64,000 bases of DNA from Stenotrophomonas raiganjensis (SeqCode) (GTDB lineage: Bacteria > Pseudomonadota > Gammaproteobacteria > Xanthomonadales > Xanthomonadaceae): NCBI RefSeq assembly GCF_030658505.1, contig NZ_JAUTXR010000120.1, positions 37,034-101,033 of the forward strand, given 5' to 3'. Position 1 is the stretch's first letter, and each line of letters opens with the position of its first letter. A program made the position numbers and the translations under genes. Shown one piece after another: positions 54,673 through 64,000 of the stretch. The notes under the pieces were generated by a model that was not told the origin of the DNA, made no database searches, and saw only the letters and a list, made by a program, of their open reading frames with translations.

Positions 54673-56903
54673 GCAGCCACCACCGATACGCGAGCGGCAC
54701 CCAGCGGCGCGGTCGCGCCGTGGCCCGATTCAATCCAGACCGAGCCCGCAGCGACGCGGGCGTCGACCACCACCGGCAGGGTGGCCTTGCCGGCATCAGT
54801 GCCGACCTTGGCCATCTGCCCTTCCTGCAGCTGCAGGCGAGCGGCATCTTCAGCGTTCAACACGATGCGCGGAGCGTGGTTGAGCGGATGCGACTGCAGC
54901 GCCGGCGCGCGACGGACCACCGCATCGGTGCGGTAGATCGCGGCGGTCGAAGCCACTTCCAGGCCTTCACCGGCAACCGCCGGCTGTGCCGAAGCAGCAA
55001 CGCTGACCGACACCGGCGCCAGGCTGGCACGCAGGCCGGCCAGGTCGGTGAAGTCGAAACCGGCCAGCGCCATTTCGCCGCCCAGTGCGCGCAGCACGCG
55101 CCAGCCTTCACGGGCCTCGCCCGGCAGCTTGCCGCCGGCACGGGCCGACTGCTCGCGACCATCGAGGTTGGTCAGGGTGGCATCGATTTCCGGCAGCGCG
55201 CCGATCGGCAGGATCACGTCGGCAACGTCGCGGGTCGACACACAGGCGAACTGGCTGAAGGCCACCACCTGGGCACCGGCCAGCGCCTTGCGCGCCGCGG
55301 GTGCGTCGGCGAAGTCCAGGCCCGGCTCTAGGCCGTACACCACGTAGGCCTGGCGCGGCTGCGCCAGCATCGCGGCGACGTCCTTGCCGGCCGGCAGTAC
55401 GCCGGCGCGGGTCAGGCCAACGGCATTGGCACCCTGCGGGATGCGGCACAGCTTGGCACCGGTGGCGGCAGCGAACTCACGCGCAGCAGCGCGGATCGCG
55501 GCGGCCAGCGGGTGGTTCTCGGCGATGCCACCGACGATCAGCACGGTGTTGTTGCCGCCCTGCACTGCCGAACGCAGCTCGGCGTTGGCCAGCGCGTCGA
55601 CGAACTTCGACGGGGCAACGATCTGCTTGCCGGCGACACTGAAGGCGAAGTCGAAGTCCACCGGATTGACGACGTGGATCTTCGCGCCCTTGGTGGTCTG
55701 CGCCTTGCGCAGGCGGGCGTGCAGCAGCGGCAGTTCGTGGCGGATGTTGCTGCCCAGAACGACGATGCGGTCGGCGCCTTCGATTTCGGCCAGCGGCAGG
55801 CCGAACACTTCGGCGGTTGCGGCATCGGAGAAATCGCGGTTGTTGATGCGGTGGTCGATGTTGCTCGAGCCCAGGCCCTTGGCCAGGCGGGCCAGCAGCG
55901 CGCCTTCCTCGTTCGAGGTCGACGGATGCACCAGCACGCCCAGGTTGTCGCCCTGGTTGGCCTTGAGGATCTCGGCGGCCGCGGCCAGGCCTTCGGCCCA
56001 GCTCACTTCCTTCCACTCGCCATTGACCTTGCGCAGCGGCTTGACCGCACGGTCTTCGCTGTACAGGCCCTGGTGCGAGTAGCGGTCACGGTCGGACAGC
56101 CAGCACTCGTTCACGGCTTCGTTGTCGCGCGGTACGGTGCGCAGCACTTCGCCGCGACGCACGTGCAGGAACAGGTTCGAACCCATCGCGTCGTGGTAGC
56201 CCAGCGATTCGCGCGCCGTCAGTTCCCACGGGCGGGCGCGGAACTGGAACACCTTGTTGGTCAGCGCCCCGACCGGGCAGACGTCGACGACGTTGCCGGA
56301 CAGCTCGGTGGTCAGCGGCTTGCCGTCGAAGGTACCAATCTGCAGGTTCTCACCGCGGTACATGCCACCCAGCTCGTAGGTACCGGCAACGTCGGCGGTG
56401 AAGCGGACGCAGCGGGTGCACTGGATGCAGCGAGTCATCTCGGTGGCGACCAGCGGACCCATGTCCTCGTCCGGCACCACGCGCTTGCGCTCGTTGAAGC
56501 GGCTGACCGAACGGCCATAACCCAGCGACACGTCCTGCAGCTCGCACTCGCCGCCCTGATCGCAGATCGGGCAGTCCAGCGGGTGGTTGATGAGCAGGAA
56601 CTCCATCACCGAACGCTGGAACTTCAGCGCCTTCTCGCTGCGGGTGGCGACCTTCATGCCGTCCATCACCGGGGTGGCGCAGGCCGGTGCCGGCTTCGGC
56701 GACTTCTCCACGTCCACCAGGCACATGCGGCAGTTGGCGGCGATCGGCAGCTTCTCGTGGTAGCAAAAGCGCGGAATGGAGATGCCGGCCTTGTCGGCGG
56801 CCTGGATGATCATCGAGCCCTTGGGCACGACCAGCGACTTGCCATCGATCTCGATGGTGACGTGATCGGGTGGGACGCTCGGATTTACGGGTTGCGCGCT
56901 CAT
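54669..56903 (-). CDS. nuoG: NADH-quinone oxidoreductase subunit G
   Basis: A 744-residue subunit. N-terminal 2Fe-2S ferredoxin-like domain (CRMCLVDVE, with CATPV), then [15 protein letters not shown] and [10 protein letters not shown] for the 4Fe-4S clusters. The rest is a molybdopterin-oxidoreductase-like domain without the cofactor residues, as usual for NuoG. Overlaps nuoH and nuoF by 4 bp each. Confidence 0.97.
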   Translation of the reverse strand: MSAQPVNPSVPPDHVTIEIDGKSLVVPKGSMIIQAADKAGISIPRFCYHEKLPIAANCRMCLVDVEKSPKPAPACATPVMDGMKVATRSEKALKFQRSVMEFLLINHPLDCPICDQGGECELQDVSLGYGRSVSRFNERKRVVPDEDMGPLVATEMTRCIQCTRCVRFTADVAGTYELGGMYRGENLQIGTFDGKPLTTELSGNVVDVCPVGALTNKVFQFRARPWELTARESLGYHDAMGSNLFLHVRRGEVLRTVPRDNEAVNECWLSDRDRYSHQGLYSEDRAVKPLRKVNGEWKEVSWAEGLAAAAEILKANQGDNLGVLVHPSTSNEEGALLARLAKGLGSSNIDHRINNRDFSDAATAEVFGLPLAEIEGADRIVVLGSNIRHELPLLHARLRKAQTTKGAKIHVVNPVDFDFAFSVAGKQIVAPSKFVDALANAELRSAVQGGNNTVLIVGGIAENHPLAAAIRAAAREFAAATGAKLCRIPQGANAVGLTRAGVLPAGKDVAAMLAQPRQAYVVYGLEPGLDFADAPAARKALAGAQVVAFSQFACVSTRDVADVILPIGALPEIDATLTNLDGREQSARAGGKLPGEAREGWRVLRALGGEMALAGFDFTDLAGLRASLAPVSVSVAASAQPAVAGEGLEVASTAAIYRTDAVVRRAPALQSHPLNHAPRIVLNAEDAARLQLQEGQMAKVGTDAGKATLPVVVDARVAAGSVWIESGHGATAPLGAARVSVVAA

Positions 56904-58240
56904 GCAGCGGCTGCCTCCACCTTCTTGCCGTCAACCATCGAATGACCGTTGACGATGTAGTACTCGAACTCGTCCCAGAACTGGCGCAGGAAGCCCTGGA
57001 TGGGCCATGCAGCCGCTTCGCCGAACGCACAGATGGTGTGGCCTTCGATCTGGCCGGCCACCGCCTTCAGCTGGTGCAGGTCTTCCATCGTGGCCTTGCC
57101 GGCGACGATGCGCTCCAGCACGCGGTGCATCCAGCCGGTGCCCTCACGGCACGGGGTGCACTGGCCGCAGGATTCCTTGTGGAAGAACTGGCTGATGCGG
57201 CAGGCGAACTTGACGCAGCAGACGCTGTCGTCGAGCACCACGATCGCACCCGAACCCAGGCCGGAGCCCAGTGCGCGGATGGTGTCGTAGTCCATCGGCA
57301 GGTCCTTCAGCTCGGCCGCGGTGAGCACCGGCATCGACACGCCGCCCGGGATCGCGCCCTTCAGCGTGCGGCCCGGACGCAGGCCACCGGCCATTTCCAG
57401 CAGGTCGTGGAATTTGGTGCCGAGCGGCACTTCGAAGTTGCCGCCGTTCTGCACGCAGCCGGACACCGAGAAGCACTTCGGGCCGCCGTTGGCGGTCAGG
57501 CTCAGGCCCTTGAACCACTCCGGACCGTTGCGGATGATCGCCGGCACCGAACCGTAGGTTTCGGTGTTGTTGATCGTCGACGGCTTGCCGTACAGGCCGA
57601 AGTTGGCCGGGAACGGCGGCTTGTAGCGCGGCTGGCCCTTCTTGCCCTCCAGCGATTCCATCAGCGCGGTTTCTTCGCCGCAGATGTACGCGCCGGCGCC
57701 CAGCGCACCGTAGATGTCGATGTCCACGCCCGAGCCCATCACGTTCTTGCCCAGCCAGCCGTTCGCATAGGCGTCGGCCAGGGCCTGCTCGAAGTGCTCG
57801 AACGGCTCGTGGTGGAACTCACCGCGCAGGTAGTTGTAACCCACGGTCGAACCGGTGGCGTAGCAGGCGATCGCCATGCCTTCCACCACCGAATGCGGGT
57901 TGTAGCGCAGGATGTCGCGGTCCTTGCAGGTGCCCGGCTCGGACTCGTCCGAGTTGCAGAGGATGTACTTCTGCATGTTGCCCTTGGGCATGAAGGACCA
58001 CTTCAGGCCGGTCGGGAAGCCGGCGCCACCGCGGCCGCGCAGGCCCGAGGCCTTGACCATCTCGATGACCTGCTCCGGCGGGATCTTCTCTTCGAGGATC
58101 TTGCGCAGGGCGGCGTAGCCACCGGTCTTCAGGTAGCTTTCGTACGACCACGGGGTGTCGTAATGCAGGGTGGTGTAGACCACCTGGTGCGGCAGCGGCG
58201 CGGGGCCGACCGGACCCTTGGATTCGTGGTGATGTGCCAT
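56900..58240 (-). CDS. nuoF: NADH-quinone oxidoreductase subunit F
   Basis: A 446-residue subunit that oxidises [22 protein letters not shown] binds [22 protein letters not shown] is conserved, and [12 protein letters not shown] binds cluster N3 with a later Cys. It passes hydride electrons to NuoE and NuoG. Confidence 0.98.
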   Translation of the reverse strand: MAHHHESKGPVGPAPLPHQVVYTTLHYDTPWSYESYLKTGGYAALRKILEEKIPPEQVIEMVKASGLRGRGGAGFPTGLKWSFMPKGNMQKYILCNSDESEPGTCKDRDILRYNPHSVVEGMAIACYATGSTVGYNYLRGEFHHEPFEHFEQALADAYANGWLGKNVMGSGVDIDIYGALGAGAYICGEETALMESLEGKKGQPRYKPPFPANFGLYGKPSTINNTETYGSVPAIIRNGPEWFKGLSLTANGGPKCFSVSGCVQNGGNFEVPLGTKFHDLLEMAGGLRPGRTLKGAIPGGVSMPVLTAAELKDLPMDYDTIRALGSGLGSGAIVVLDDSVCCVKFACRISQFFHKESCGQCTPCREGTGWMHRVLERIVAGKATMEDLHQLKAVAGQIEGHTICAFGEAAAWPIQGFLRQFWDEFEYYIVNGHSMVDGKKVEAAAA

Positions 58241-58244
58241 GCCC

Positions 58245-58772
58245 TTACTCCAGCCCGTCCAGCAGCTCGTCGACCTTTTCCAGGGTCAGACGCTCATGGT
58301 AGTGACCGTTGATGACCATCATCGGCGCGCCACCGCAGCCGGCCAGGCACTCTTCCTCGCGCTTGAGGTAGACGCGGCCGTCCGGGGTCGATTCACCGTG
58401 CTTGATGCCCAGCTTCTTCTCGCAATGGCGCACGATGTCTTCGGCGCCATTGAGCCAGCAGCTGATGTTGGTGCAGATGGCCACGTTGTTGCGGCCGACC
58501 TTCTCGGTCTCGAACATCGAGTAGAAGCTGGCGACCTCGTAGGCCCACACCGGCGGCAGGTCCAGGTACTTGGCCACGCCGGCGATCAGTTCGTCGGTCA
58601 GCCAGCCCTGGTTCTGCTCCTGGGCCGCATGCAGGCCCTGCAGCACGGCAGAGCGCTTGCGGTCCGGCGGGAACTTGGACAGCCAGTGATCGATGTGAGC
58701 GCGGGTCTTGTCGCTCAGCACCACCATCGGGTCGACGTCGCGCGCCGCCTCGAAATTACCTGTCGCCTTCAT
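58245..58772 (-). CDS. nuoE: NADH-quinone oxidoreductase subunit E
   Basis: A 175-residue thioredoxin-fold subunit with a 2Fe-2S cluster (N1a). Ligands are in ICTNISCW and CLAGCGGAP. It starts 97 bp after nuoD in transcription order, the largest gap within the operon apart from repeats. Confidence 0.97.
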   Translation of the reverse strand: MKATGNFEAARDVDPMVVLSDKTRAHIDHWLSKFPPDRKRSAVLQGLHAAQEQNQGWLTDELIAGVAKYLDLPPVWAYEVASFYSMFETEKVGRNNVAICTNISCWLNGAEDIVRHCEKKLGIKHGESTPDGRVYLKREEECLAGCGGAPMMVINGHYHERLTLEKVDELLDGLE

Positions 58773-58869
58773 CGGCCGACCTCAGCGAAATGCATAACGT
58801 GAAATTCCAGAAACTGCGGCGCCGGCTTGCGCCGGCTGCCTGCAGCGGGCGTTGGCGTGGCGGACGGCA

Positions 58870-60177
58870 TTACCGGTCAACCTCGCCGAACACCAGGTCG
58901 TAGGTACCGATCATCGCCACCACGTCGGCCAGCATGTGGCCGCGCACGATCGAATCGATCGAGGACAGGTGGGCGAAGCCCGGCGCACGCAGGTGCACGC
59001 GGAACGGCTTGTTGGCGCCATCGGAGACCAGGTAGCAGCCGAACTCGCCCTTCGGGGCTTCCACCGCCGAGTAGGTCTCGCCGGCCGGCACGCAATAGCC
59101 TTCGCTGAACAGCTTGAAGTGGTGGATCAGCGCTTCCATGTCGTCCTTCATGTCCTCGCGCTTGGGCGGAGCGACCTTGAAGTTCTTCACCATCACCGGG
59201 CCCGGGTTGGCCTTCAGCCACGCCACGCACTGCTTGATGATGCGGTTGGACTCGCGCATTTCGGCAACGCGGACCAGGTAACGGTCGTAGCAGTCGCCTT
59301 CCTTGCCCAGCGGAATGTCGAAATCGACGGCATCGTACTTGGCATACGGGCGCTTCTTGCGCAGGTCCCAGGCGACGCCCGAGCCGCGCAGCATCACGCC
59401 GGTCATGCCCCACTGGTGCGCCAGTTCCGGAGTGACCACGCCGATGCCGACGGTGCGCTGCTTCCAGATACGGTTGTCGGTCAGCAGGGTTTCGTATTCG
59501 TCGATGCGCTTGGGGAACTCGACGGTGAAGTTCTCCAGGAAGTCCAGCAGCGAGCCCTCGCGCGAAGCATTGAGCTGCTTCAGCGCCTTGCCCTTGTGCC
59601 AGCGCGATTCCTTGTACTTCGGCATGTGGTCCGGCAGGTCGCGGTAAACACCGCCCGGACGGTAGTACGCCGCGTGCATGCGTGCGCCGGAGACCGCTTC
59701 ATAGCAGTCCATCAGCTCTTCGCGCTCGCGGAAGGCGTACAGCATCACCGCCATCGCACCCAGATCGAGCGCGTTGGAACCCAGCCACATCAGGTGGTTG
59801 AGGATGCGGGTGATTTCGTCGTACATGGTGCGGATGTACTGCGCACGCTCCGGCGCCTCGATACCCATCAGGGTCTCGATCGCGCGCACGTAGGCGTGCT
59901 CGTTGCACATCATCGACACGTAATCCAGCCGATCCATGTAGCCGATCGACTGGTTGAACGGCTTGGACTCGGCCAGCTTTTCGGTACCACGGTGCAGCAG
60001 ACCCACGTGCGGGTCGGCGCGCATGATGGTTTCGCCGTCCATTTCCAGGATCAGGCGCAGCACACCGTGCGCGGCCGGATGCTGCGGGCCGAAGTTCATG
60101 GTGTAGTTGCGGATTTCCTGCCGTGCTTCGGCCGGATTGCTCGCGAACGCTTCGCGGGCCTGGTGGAACTCGCTCAC
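58870..60177 (-). CDS. nuoD: NADH-quinone oxidoreductase subunit D
   Basis: A 435-residue 49-kDa-type subunit. [13 protein letters not shown] with the quinone-site His, and [12 protein letters not shown], are diagnostic. It lines the quinone pocket with NuoB. It is separate from NuoC, not fused as in E. coli. Confidence 0.98.
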   Translation of the reverse strand: MSEFHQAREAFASNPAEARQEIRNYTMNFGPQHPAAHGVLRLILEMDGETIMRADPHVGLLHRGTEKLAESKPFNQSIGYMDRLDYVSMMCNEHAYVRAIETLMGIEAPERAQYIRTMYDEITRILNHLMWLGSNALDLGAMAVMLYAFREREELMDCYEAVSGARMHAAYYRPGGVYRDLPDHMPKYKESRWHKGKALKQLNASREGSLLDFLENFTVEFPKRIDEYETLLTDNRIWKQRTVGIGVVTPELAHQWGMTGVMLRGSGVAWDLRKKRPYAKYDAVDFDIPLGKEGDCYDRYLVRVAEMRESNRIIKQCVAWLKANPGPVMVKNFKVAPPKREDMKDDMEALIHHFKLFSEGYCVPAGETYSAVEAPKGEFGCYLVSDGANKPFRVHLRAPGFAHLSSIDSIVRGHMLADVVAMIGTYDLVFGEVDR

Positions 60178-60923
60178 TTCACTGCCTCCTGCGCGCGCTC
60201 ACCTTCTGCGGTCTGCAGACGGGCGTCGTCGCGGATCACGCGCGGCACGCCGACGCGCGGCTCCACCGAGGTGACCGGTTCATAGATCACGCGCTTCTTT
60301 TCTTCGTCGTAGCGGACTTCGACATTGCCGATCAGCGGGAAGTCCTTGCGGAACGGATGGCCGACGAAACCGTAGTCGGTCAGGATCCGCCGCAGGTCCG
60401 GGTGGCCTTCGAAGATCACGCCGTAGAGGTCGAACGCTTCGCGCTCGAACCAGTTCAGGCCCGGCCAGATGCTGGTCAGCGAGGACACCACCGGCAGTGC
60501 TTCGTCAGGCGCGAAGCAGCGCAGGTGCATCATCAGGTTGTGCTGGTACGAACGCAGCTGGGCGACCACGGCGAAACGCTGGGTCGGCATGTGCTGTGGG
60601 CGGGCGCCCTCGGCACCGTTTTCCTCGGTGGGGAACTCGCCCCACGCGAAGCGGCCCTGGGCCTTGCCTTCGACACCTCGGCTGAAGCCCTGCGAAGACA
60701 CGTCGGCGGTGTCCCATTCGTCGGAGCCATAACCCAGGTAATCGACGCCGCAGAGATCCACGGCCTGCTCGAAACCAAACTCGTCACGCAGCGCCAGGGC
60801 GGTGGCGTGCCACTCGGCGGCAGGCACTTCCAGCGTCACTTCGCCGCGGGGTTCGACCACGATGACCTTCGCACCTGCGAAACGTGCGGAGAGTCGGTCG
60901 ATGAAGGATGCTTGCTCTGCCAT
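60174..60923 (-). CDS. nuoC: NADH-quinone oxidoreductase subunit C
   Basis: A 249-residue 30-kDa-type subunit. [47 protein letters not shown] is the signature block (residues about 150-195; only first and last parts need be read). Its stop overlaps the nuoD start (ATGA). Confidence 0.96.
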   Translation of the reverse strand: MAEQASFIDRLSARFAGAKVIVVEPRGEVTLEVPAAEWHATALALRDEFGFEQAVDLCGVDYLGYGSDEWDTADVSSQGFSRGVEGKAQGRFAWGEFPTEENGAEGARPQHMPTQRFAVVAQLRSYQHNLMMHLRCFAPDEALPVVSSLTSIWPGLNWFEREAFDLYGVIFEGHPDLRRILTDYGFVGHPFRKDFPLIGNVEVRYDEEKKRVIYEPVTSVEPRVGVPRVIRDDARLQTAEGERAQEAVK

Positions 60924-60956
60924 GGGGGCTTGGCGCGCTCTTGTCAGGTGAAGGGG

Positions 60957-61511
60957 TCAGCGGGCGATGGTCTGTGTACGCCAGATCTTCTTCTGCAGCT
61001 GCAGGATCCCGTACACCAGCGCCTCGGCGGTCGGCGGGCAGCCCGGGACATAGACGTCCACCGGCACCACGCGATCACAGCCGCGCACCACAGAATAGGA
61101 GTAGTGGTAATAGCCACCGCCGTTGGCGCAGCTACCCATCGAGATGACCCACTTCGGGTCCGGCATCTGGTCGTAGACCTTGCGCAGCGCCGGGGCCATC
61201 TTGTTGACCAGGGTACCGGCCACGATCATCACGTCGGACTGGCGCGGCGACGGGCGGAACACCACGCCGTAGCGGTCAAGGTCCAGGCGCGCGGCGCCGG
61301 CGTGCATCATCTCGACCGCGCAGCAGGCCAGGCCGAAGGTCATCGGCCACATCGAGCCGGTGCGCGCCCAGTTCAGCAGTGCGTCGACGCTGGTGGTGAC
61401 GAAGCCCTTTTCCAGCAGCGGGTTGTCGCCTTCCGGCCGCAGGATGTCATCAACCCGGCCTTCCGGCGACGGGTTGTTCATGAGGCCATCGAGAGTCTGA
61501 ATCACTCCCAT
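60957..61511 (-). CDS. nuoB: NADH-quinone oxidoreductase subunit B
   Basis: A 184-residue subunit holding the last cluster, N2. The adjacent Cys pair is in [10 protein letters not shown] and the others in GSCANGGG and [11 protein letters not shown]. It starts inside the end of nuoA (10-bp overlap). Confidence 0.98.
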   Translation of the reverse strand: MGVIQTLDGLMNNPSPEGRVDDILRPEGDNPLLEKGFVTTSVDALLNWARTGSMWPMTFGLACCAVEMMHAGAARLDLDRYGVVFRPSPRQSDVMIVAGTLVNKMAPALRKVYDQMPDPKWVISMGSCANGGGYYHYSYSVVRGCDRVVPVDVYVPGCPPTAEALVYGILQLQKKIWRTQTIAR

Positions 61512-61858
61512 TCCAGCGCTCCCTTCTTCCAGACGTAAATGAAACCGAGGAACAGCATGCCGACGAACAGGCCCATGGTGATGAGCGAACGGGCGCCCAA
61601 TTCCATGAAGACCTGGGTCCACGGCACGATGAAGATGATTTCCAGGTCGAAGACGATGAACTGGATCGCGATCAGGTAGTAGCGCACGTCGAACTTCATG
61701 CGCGCGTCTTCGAAGGCCTCGAAGCCGCACTCGTACGGCGACAGCTTTTCCAGATCGGGGCGGCGGGGACCGAGGAATCGACCAACCAGCATCAGCGTAA
61801 TGCCGATACCGGTGGCAACGATCAGAAACAGCAGAGACGGCAAATATTCGGCCAGCAC
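61502..61858 (-). CDS. nuoA: NADH-quinone oxidoreductase subunit A
   Basis: A 118-residue membrane subunit with three helices. [26 protein letters not shown] is the conserved loop with Cys that moves during turnover. The start is the GTG at 61858 (encoding MLAEYLPS), as no ATG fits. First gene of the nuo operon. Confidence 0.95.
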   Translation of the reverse strand: MLAEYLPSLLFLIVATGIGITLMLVGRFLGPRRPDLEKLSPYECGFEAFEDARMKFDVRYYLIAIQFIVFDLEIIFIVPWTQVFMELGARSLITMGLFVGMLFLGFIYVWKKGALEWE

Positions 61859-61969
61859 AGCGATTCTCTCTTGCCTCTGCCGCCGCGCCTGCAGGCGCTT
61901 TGGCATGGGGGAGTGGACGGAAATCTGCCTGGCGCATTGCGCGCCAGACGAACCCGCTTTACTTACAAA

Positions 61970-62054
61970 TGGTGCCCAAGAGGGGACTCGAACCCCTACG
62001 ACTTGCGTCGCTACCACCTCAAGGTAGTGCGTCTACCAATTCCGCCACCTGGGC
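61970..62054 (-). tRNA. tRNA-Leu(GAG)
   Basis: 85 nt, acceptor GCCCAGG/TCTTGGGC, long variable arm, D arm with GGCGGAATTGGTAGACGC, anticodon loop TTGAGGT giving GAG, T loop GGTTCGAGTCC, CCA encoded. It lies after secG, the place of leuU in E. coli. Confidence 0.95.
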
Positions 62055-62105
62055 AAACGATCACATCAGACTATCTTCCCGATGCGCCGCGTATTGTAAC
62101 CGGCT

Positions 62106-62543
62106 TCAGTGTTTCTGGGAGCCTTCCGAAGGCTTTTCTTCACCAGAAACCGAAGATTCCGCCTGAGCCGGCACATTCGCGGCCGGAACCGGGGCGGCCG
62201 GGACCGCATCGGCCTTCGGAACGGCCGGCAGTTCGCCCGCCGGAGCCGCCGGGGCGGTCGCCGCCGGGGCGGACATCAACCCCAGGTCCTGGTCGGCCGC
62301 CGGACGGGTGCCGTGACCGGCATACCAGGCCATGAAGAGGCTGATGCCGAAGAACACGACGGCCAGCCACTTGGTCGACTTGGACAGGAAGTTCGAGGCG
62401 CCGCGCGCACCGAACACCGTACCCGAGGCACCGGCGCCGAAGCCCGAACCCGCCGCCGCACCCGAGCCACGCTGCATCAGGATCAGCGCGATCATGGCCA
62501 CAGCGACCAGCACGTAGACGACATTGAGGATCAACATCAGCAT
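62106..62543 (-). CDS. secG: preprotein translocase subunit SecG
   Basis: A 145-residue inner-membrane protein that assists SecYE translocation. Two helices: LILNVVYVLVAVAMIALILMQ and, after GSGAAAGSGFGAGASGTVFGARG, WLAVVFFGISLFMAW. The C-terminal Ala/Pro-rich tail (about residues 85-145) is a common but variable extension. Start at 62543; two codons later (62537) is also possible. It lies between tpiA and tRNA-Leu. Confidence 0.94.
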   Translation of the reverse strand: MLMLILNVVYVLVAVAMIALILMQRGSGAAAGSGFGAGASGTVFGARGASNFLSKSTKWLAVVFFGISLFMAWYAGHGTRPAADQDLGLMSAPAATAPAAPAGELPAVPKADAVPAAPVPAANVPAQAESSVSGEEKPSEGSQKH

Positions 62544-62574
62544 TGAAAACCGCCCTCGGACAATACTTCTAGGA

Positions 62575-63330
62575 TTAGTTCGCGGCCGCCGCCCGTGCGA
62601 TGGCCAGGAAGTCCGCGGCCACCAGGGAGGCGCCGCCGACCAGCCCACCATCGACATCCGGCTGCGCGAACAGTTCCCCGGCATTGTCGGGCTTCACGCT
62701 ACCGCCGTAAACAATGGGCAGTGAATCAGCGATTCTAGCATCGATACGCGCGACTTCGCCACGGATGAACGCGTGCACCTGCTGCGCCTGCTCCTTGCTG
62801 GCGGTACGACCGGTGCCGATGGCCCAGACCGGCTCGTAGGCGACCACGGCCTTGGCGAAACCGGCCGCGCCGACCAGCTCCAGCACCGGCGCCAGCTGGC
62901 TGGCGATGACCGTCTCGGTCTGCCCGGCTTCGCGCTGCTCCAGGGTTTCGCCCACGCACAGCACCGGCACCAGGCCGGCATGCTGGGCGGCGGCGAACTT
63001 GCGCGCGACCAGCTCGCTGCTTTCATGGTGATACTGGCGGCGCTCGGAATGACCAACCAGGCCATAGCGGGCGCCCACTTCAACCAGCATGGCCGCACAG
63101 ACCTCGCCGGTGTAGGCCCCCTTCTCGTTGCTGCTTACATCCTGCGCGCCAAAGGCCAGGCCGGTCTCACCGAAGTCCTCGACCAGCTCCCCCAGGTACG
63201 GCAGCGGCGGCAGGATCACCACGTCCACCCCCTCCAGCGGCAGCCCGGCGGCCACCTGCCCCAGCAGTTCATTGGCGAATTGACGGCTGCCATGCAGCTT
63301 CCAGTTTCCGGCGACGATCTTGCGGCGCAT
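62575..63330 (-). CDS. tpiA: triose-phosphate isomerase
   Basis: A 251-residue TIM barrel interconverting dihydroxyacetone phosphate and glyceraldehyde 3-phosphate. Lys in GNWKLHGS, His in VGHSERR and the catalytic Glu in AYEPVWAIGTGRTAS are present; YGGSVKPDN and DGGLVGGASL bind phosphate. Complete. Followed by secG. Confidence 0.98.
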   Translation of the reverse strand: MRRKIVAGNWKLHGSRQFANELLGQVAAGLPLEGVDVVILPPLPYLGELVEDFGETGLAFGAQDVSSNEKGAYTGEVCAAMLVEVGARYGLVGHSERRQYHHESSELVARKFAAAQHAGLVPVLCVGETLEQREAGQTETVIASQLAPVLELVGAAGFAKAVVAYEPVWAIGTGRTASKEQAQQVHAFIRGEVARIDARIADSLPIVYGGSVKPDNAGELFAQPDVDGGLVGGASLVAADFLAIARAAAAN

Positions 63331-63488
63331 GAGCGGGTGGCTCCTGTGTGAAGTCAGCCGGTCATGATACCCGTTGCGGCAAAAATCCGTTTCCTTGTAA
63401 GCGGTTACATGGATTTTCAGCCAACGGCGCAGCCCCTCGTGGCGGGGTGGGGTTGGTCGAGGAGAGCCCCGGTTGGATTGGTGGGCTT
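63331..63488. other. gap upstream of tpiA
   Basis: No gene is visible. It leads into the repeat-rich end of the window; the strings of codons open on either strand come from the palindromes. Confidence 0.5.
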
Positions 63489-63594
63489 GGCCGGGCGGGT
63501 GGGACTGCGCAGGGGGCGCTGCAAGTACGTCCATATAAGCTCGATCGCCGCATCCATGCGGCTCACGCCCCTGCGCAGCCCCACCCGCCCGGCC
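63489..63594. repeat. long palindromic intergenic element, copy B
   Basis: Arms of 28 bp (from GGCCGGGCGGGTGGG and to CCCACCCGCCCGGCC) match at 26 positions. The core at 63521-63532 is GCAAGTACGTCC as in copy A, and the nested hairpin GCCGCAT-CC-ATGCGGC is at 63547-63562. Stems differ from copy A but remain paired. Confidence 0.75.
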
Positions 63595-63717
63595 TCTGAC
63601 ACATTCCGGCGGTTTCGCCCGCCACGGAAAGAAAAAGAAGATCAAAAGCAAAAGCGGCACTTCGGGTGGCTGCCAGGTTGGACCAGCCCCCTACCCGGCT
63701 TCGATCTGACAGATCTC

Positions 63718-63766
63718 ATCCACGCATGGCGTGGATCTACTTGTGTCGACCAAGGTCGACACCTAC
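63718..63766. repeat. two SMAG REP elements in tandem
   Basis: Minus orientation: GTAGGTGTCGAC-CTTG-GTCGACAC (63743-63766), then GTAGATCCACGC-CAT-GCGTGGAT (63718-63740). Both heads are intact. Confidence 0.85.
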
Positions 63767-63822
63767 CGGGAATCGCGATTTACCAACCGTCACCGGGAAA
63801 CTGTCGAAGGCGGGGAGGTGTC

Positions 63823-63914
63823 GGATGGCGGGGTGTCCGCGACATGGATGCCGCGGCCAAGCCCCCAGGGATGGGTTTACGGCGTCCCCTGCCACCGGAC
63901 CCACCCCGCCATCC
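63823..63914. repeat. long palindromic intergenic element, copy C (variant core)
   Basis: Ends GGATGGCGGGGT and ACCCCGCCATCC pair. The core differs from A and B but contains, on the minus strand, a CATCCATG hairpin and a CCCATCCCTGGGG hairpin. It is followed by a CTG/TTG-rich tract like the one next to copy A. Confidence 0.6.
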
Positions 63915-64000
63915 CACGGAAATCCTGCTTTTGCTTTGGCAGCTGCTGTTGCTGTTGCCGTTGCCCTGGCCTCGGCGGGTGCCGGGCGCCGCCCGGCCAA

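Noticed and set aside
47713..54936. Several 400-730-codon plus-strand frames opposite nuoL, nuoM, nuoH and neighbours
   Set aside because: All are antisense to confidently identified nuo genes and are rich in His, Gln, Asp and Arg with no recognisable domain.
63737..64000. A minus-strand frame starting with an Ala/Thr-rich stretch at the right edge
   Set aside because: It is made entirely of repeat sequence (SMAG elements, copy C and a CTG/TTG tract).

Overview
The window is about 64 kb of high-GC gammaproteobacterial chromosome. It most likely comes from Stenotrophomonas (S. maltophilia complex) or a close Xanthomonadaceae relative. This rests on the protein families, on the conserved blocks thrS-infC-rpmI-rplT-pheST-ihfA and rimP-nusA-infB-rbfA-truB-rpsO-pnp, and on many small GTAG-headed palindromes of the REP type known in S. 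maltophilia as SMAG elements. No ribosomal RNA operon, CRISPR array or intact mobile element is visible.

Left part, 1-23.8 kb, is mixed and partly accessory. A 5'-cut sugar phosphate isomerase gene and two alpha/beta hydrolases lead to tRNA-Ala(CGC). That tRNA is followed by what looks like the remains of an integrative element: a frameshifted integrase arm-binding domain, two unrecognised AT-richer genes and a degenerate copy of the tRNA 3' end. Next come an SDR gene, an AraC/methyltransferase (Ada-like) gene, a quinone/enone reductase-type gene, two tRNA-Phe copies, a lipocalin, a LEA-type lipoprotein, an acyl-CoA dehydrogenase, an HNH endonuclease behind three palindromes, and dxs. A set of small secreted or cytosolic proteins (two DUF3011 proteins, two small paralogues), a TetR/SMR efflux pair, LysE, an Asp/Glu racemase and a small phosphatase follow. 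A DING-family phosphate-binding protein gene then lies between a broken tRNA-Pro 3' end and the intact tRNA-Pro(GGG).

Middle part, 23.8-46.8 kb, is mostly translation machinery on the minus strand. The block thrS-infC-rpmI-rplT-pheS-pheT-ihfA-merR-tRNA-Pro is headed by a candidate attenuator: a leader peptide MSTTTAHG followed by an intrinsic terminator. A plus-strand operon DUF3325-DUF3649-PepSY (putative iron/siderophore-related membrane proteins) with a possible Fur box diverges from it. A VOC protein, a family 18 glycoside hydrolase and a TPR-like protein separate it from the second block, rimP-nusA-infB-rbfA-truB-rpsO-pnp, which is preceded by two initiator tRNA genes.

Right part, 46.9-63.3 kb, is the complete 14-gene NADH:quinone oxidoreductase operon nuoA-N on the minus strand, preceded by tpiA-secG-tRNA-Leu(GAG). 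The window ends in a 0.67-kb gene-free stretch filled with palindromic repeats. Compared with the E. coli order secG-leuU-metY-rimP-nusA-infB, the nuo operon here sits between leuU and the initiator tRNA.

The most interesting candidates are the threonine-codon leader upstream of thrS, the DING gene framed by tRNA-Pro ends, the decayed island at tRNA-Ala, and a family of intergenic palindromes whose stems differ in sequence yet stay self-complementary around a constant core.
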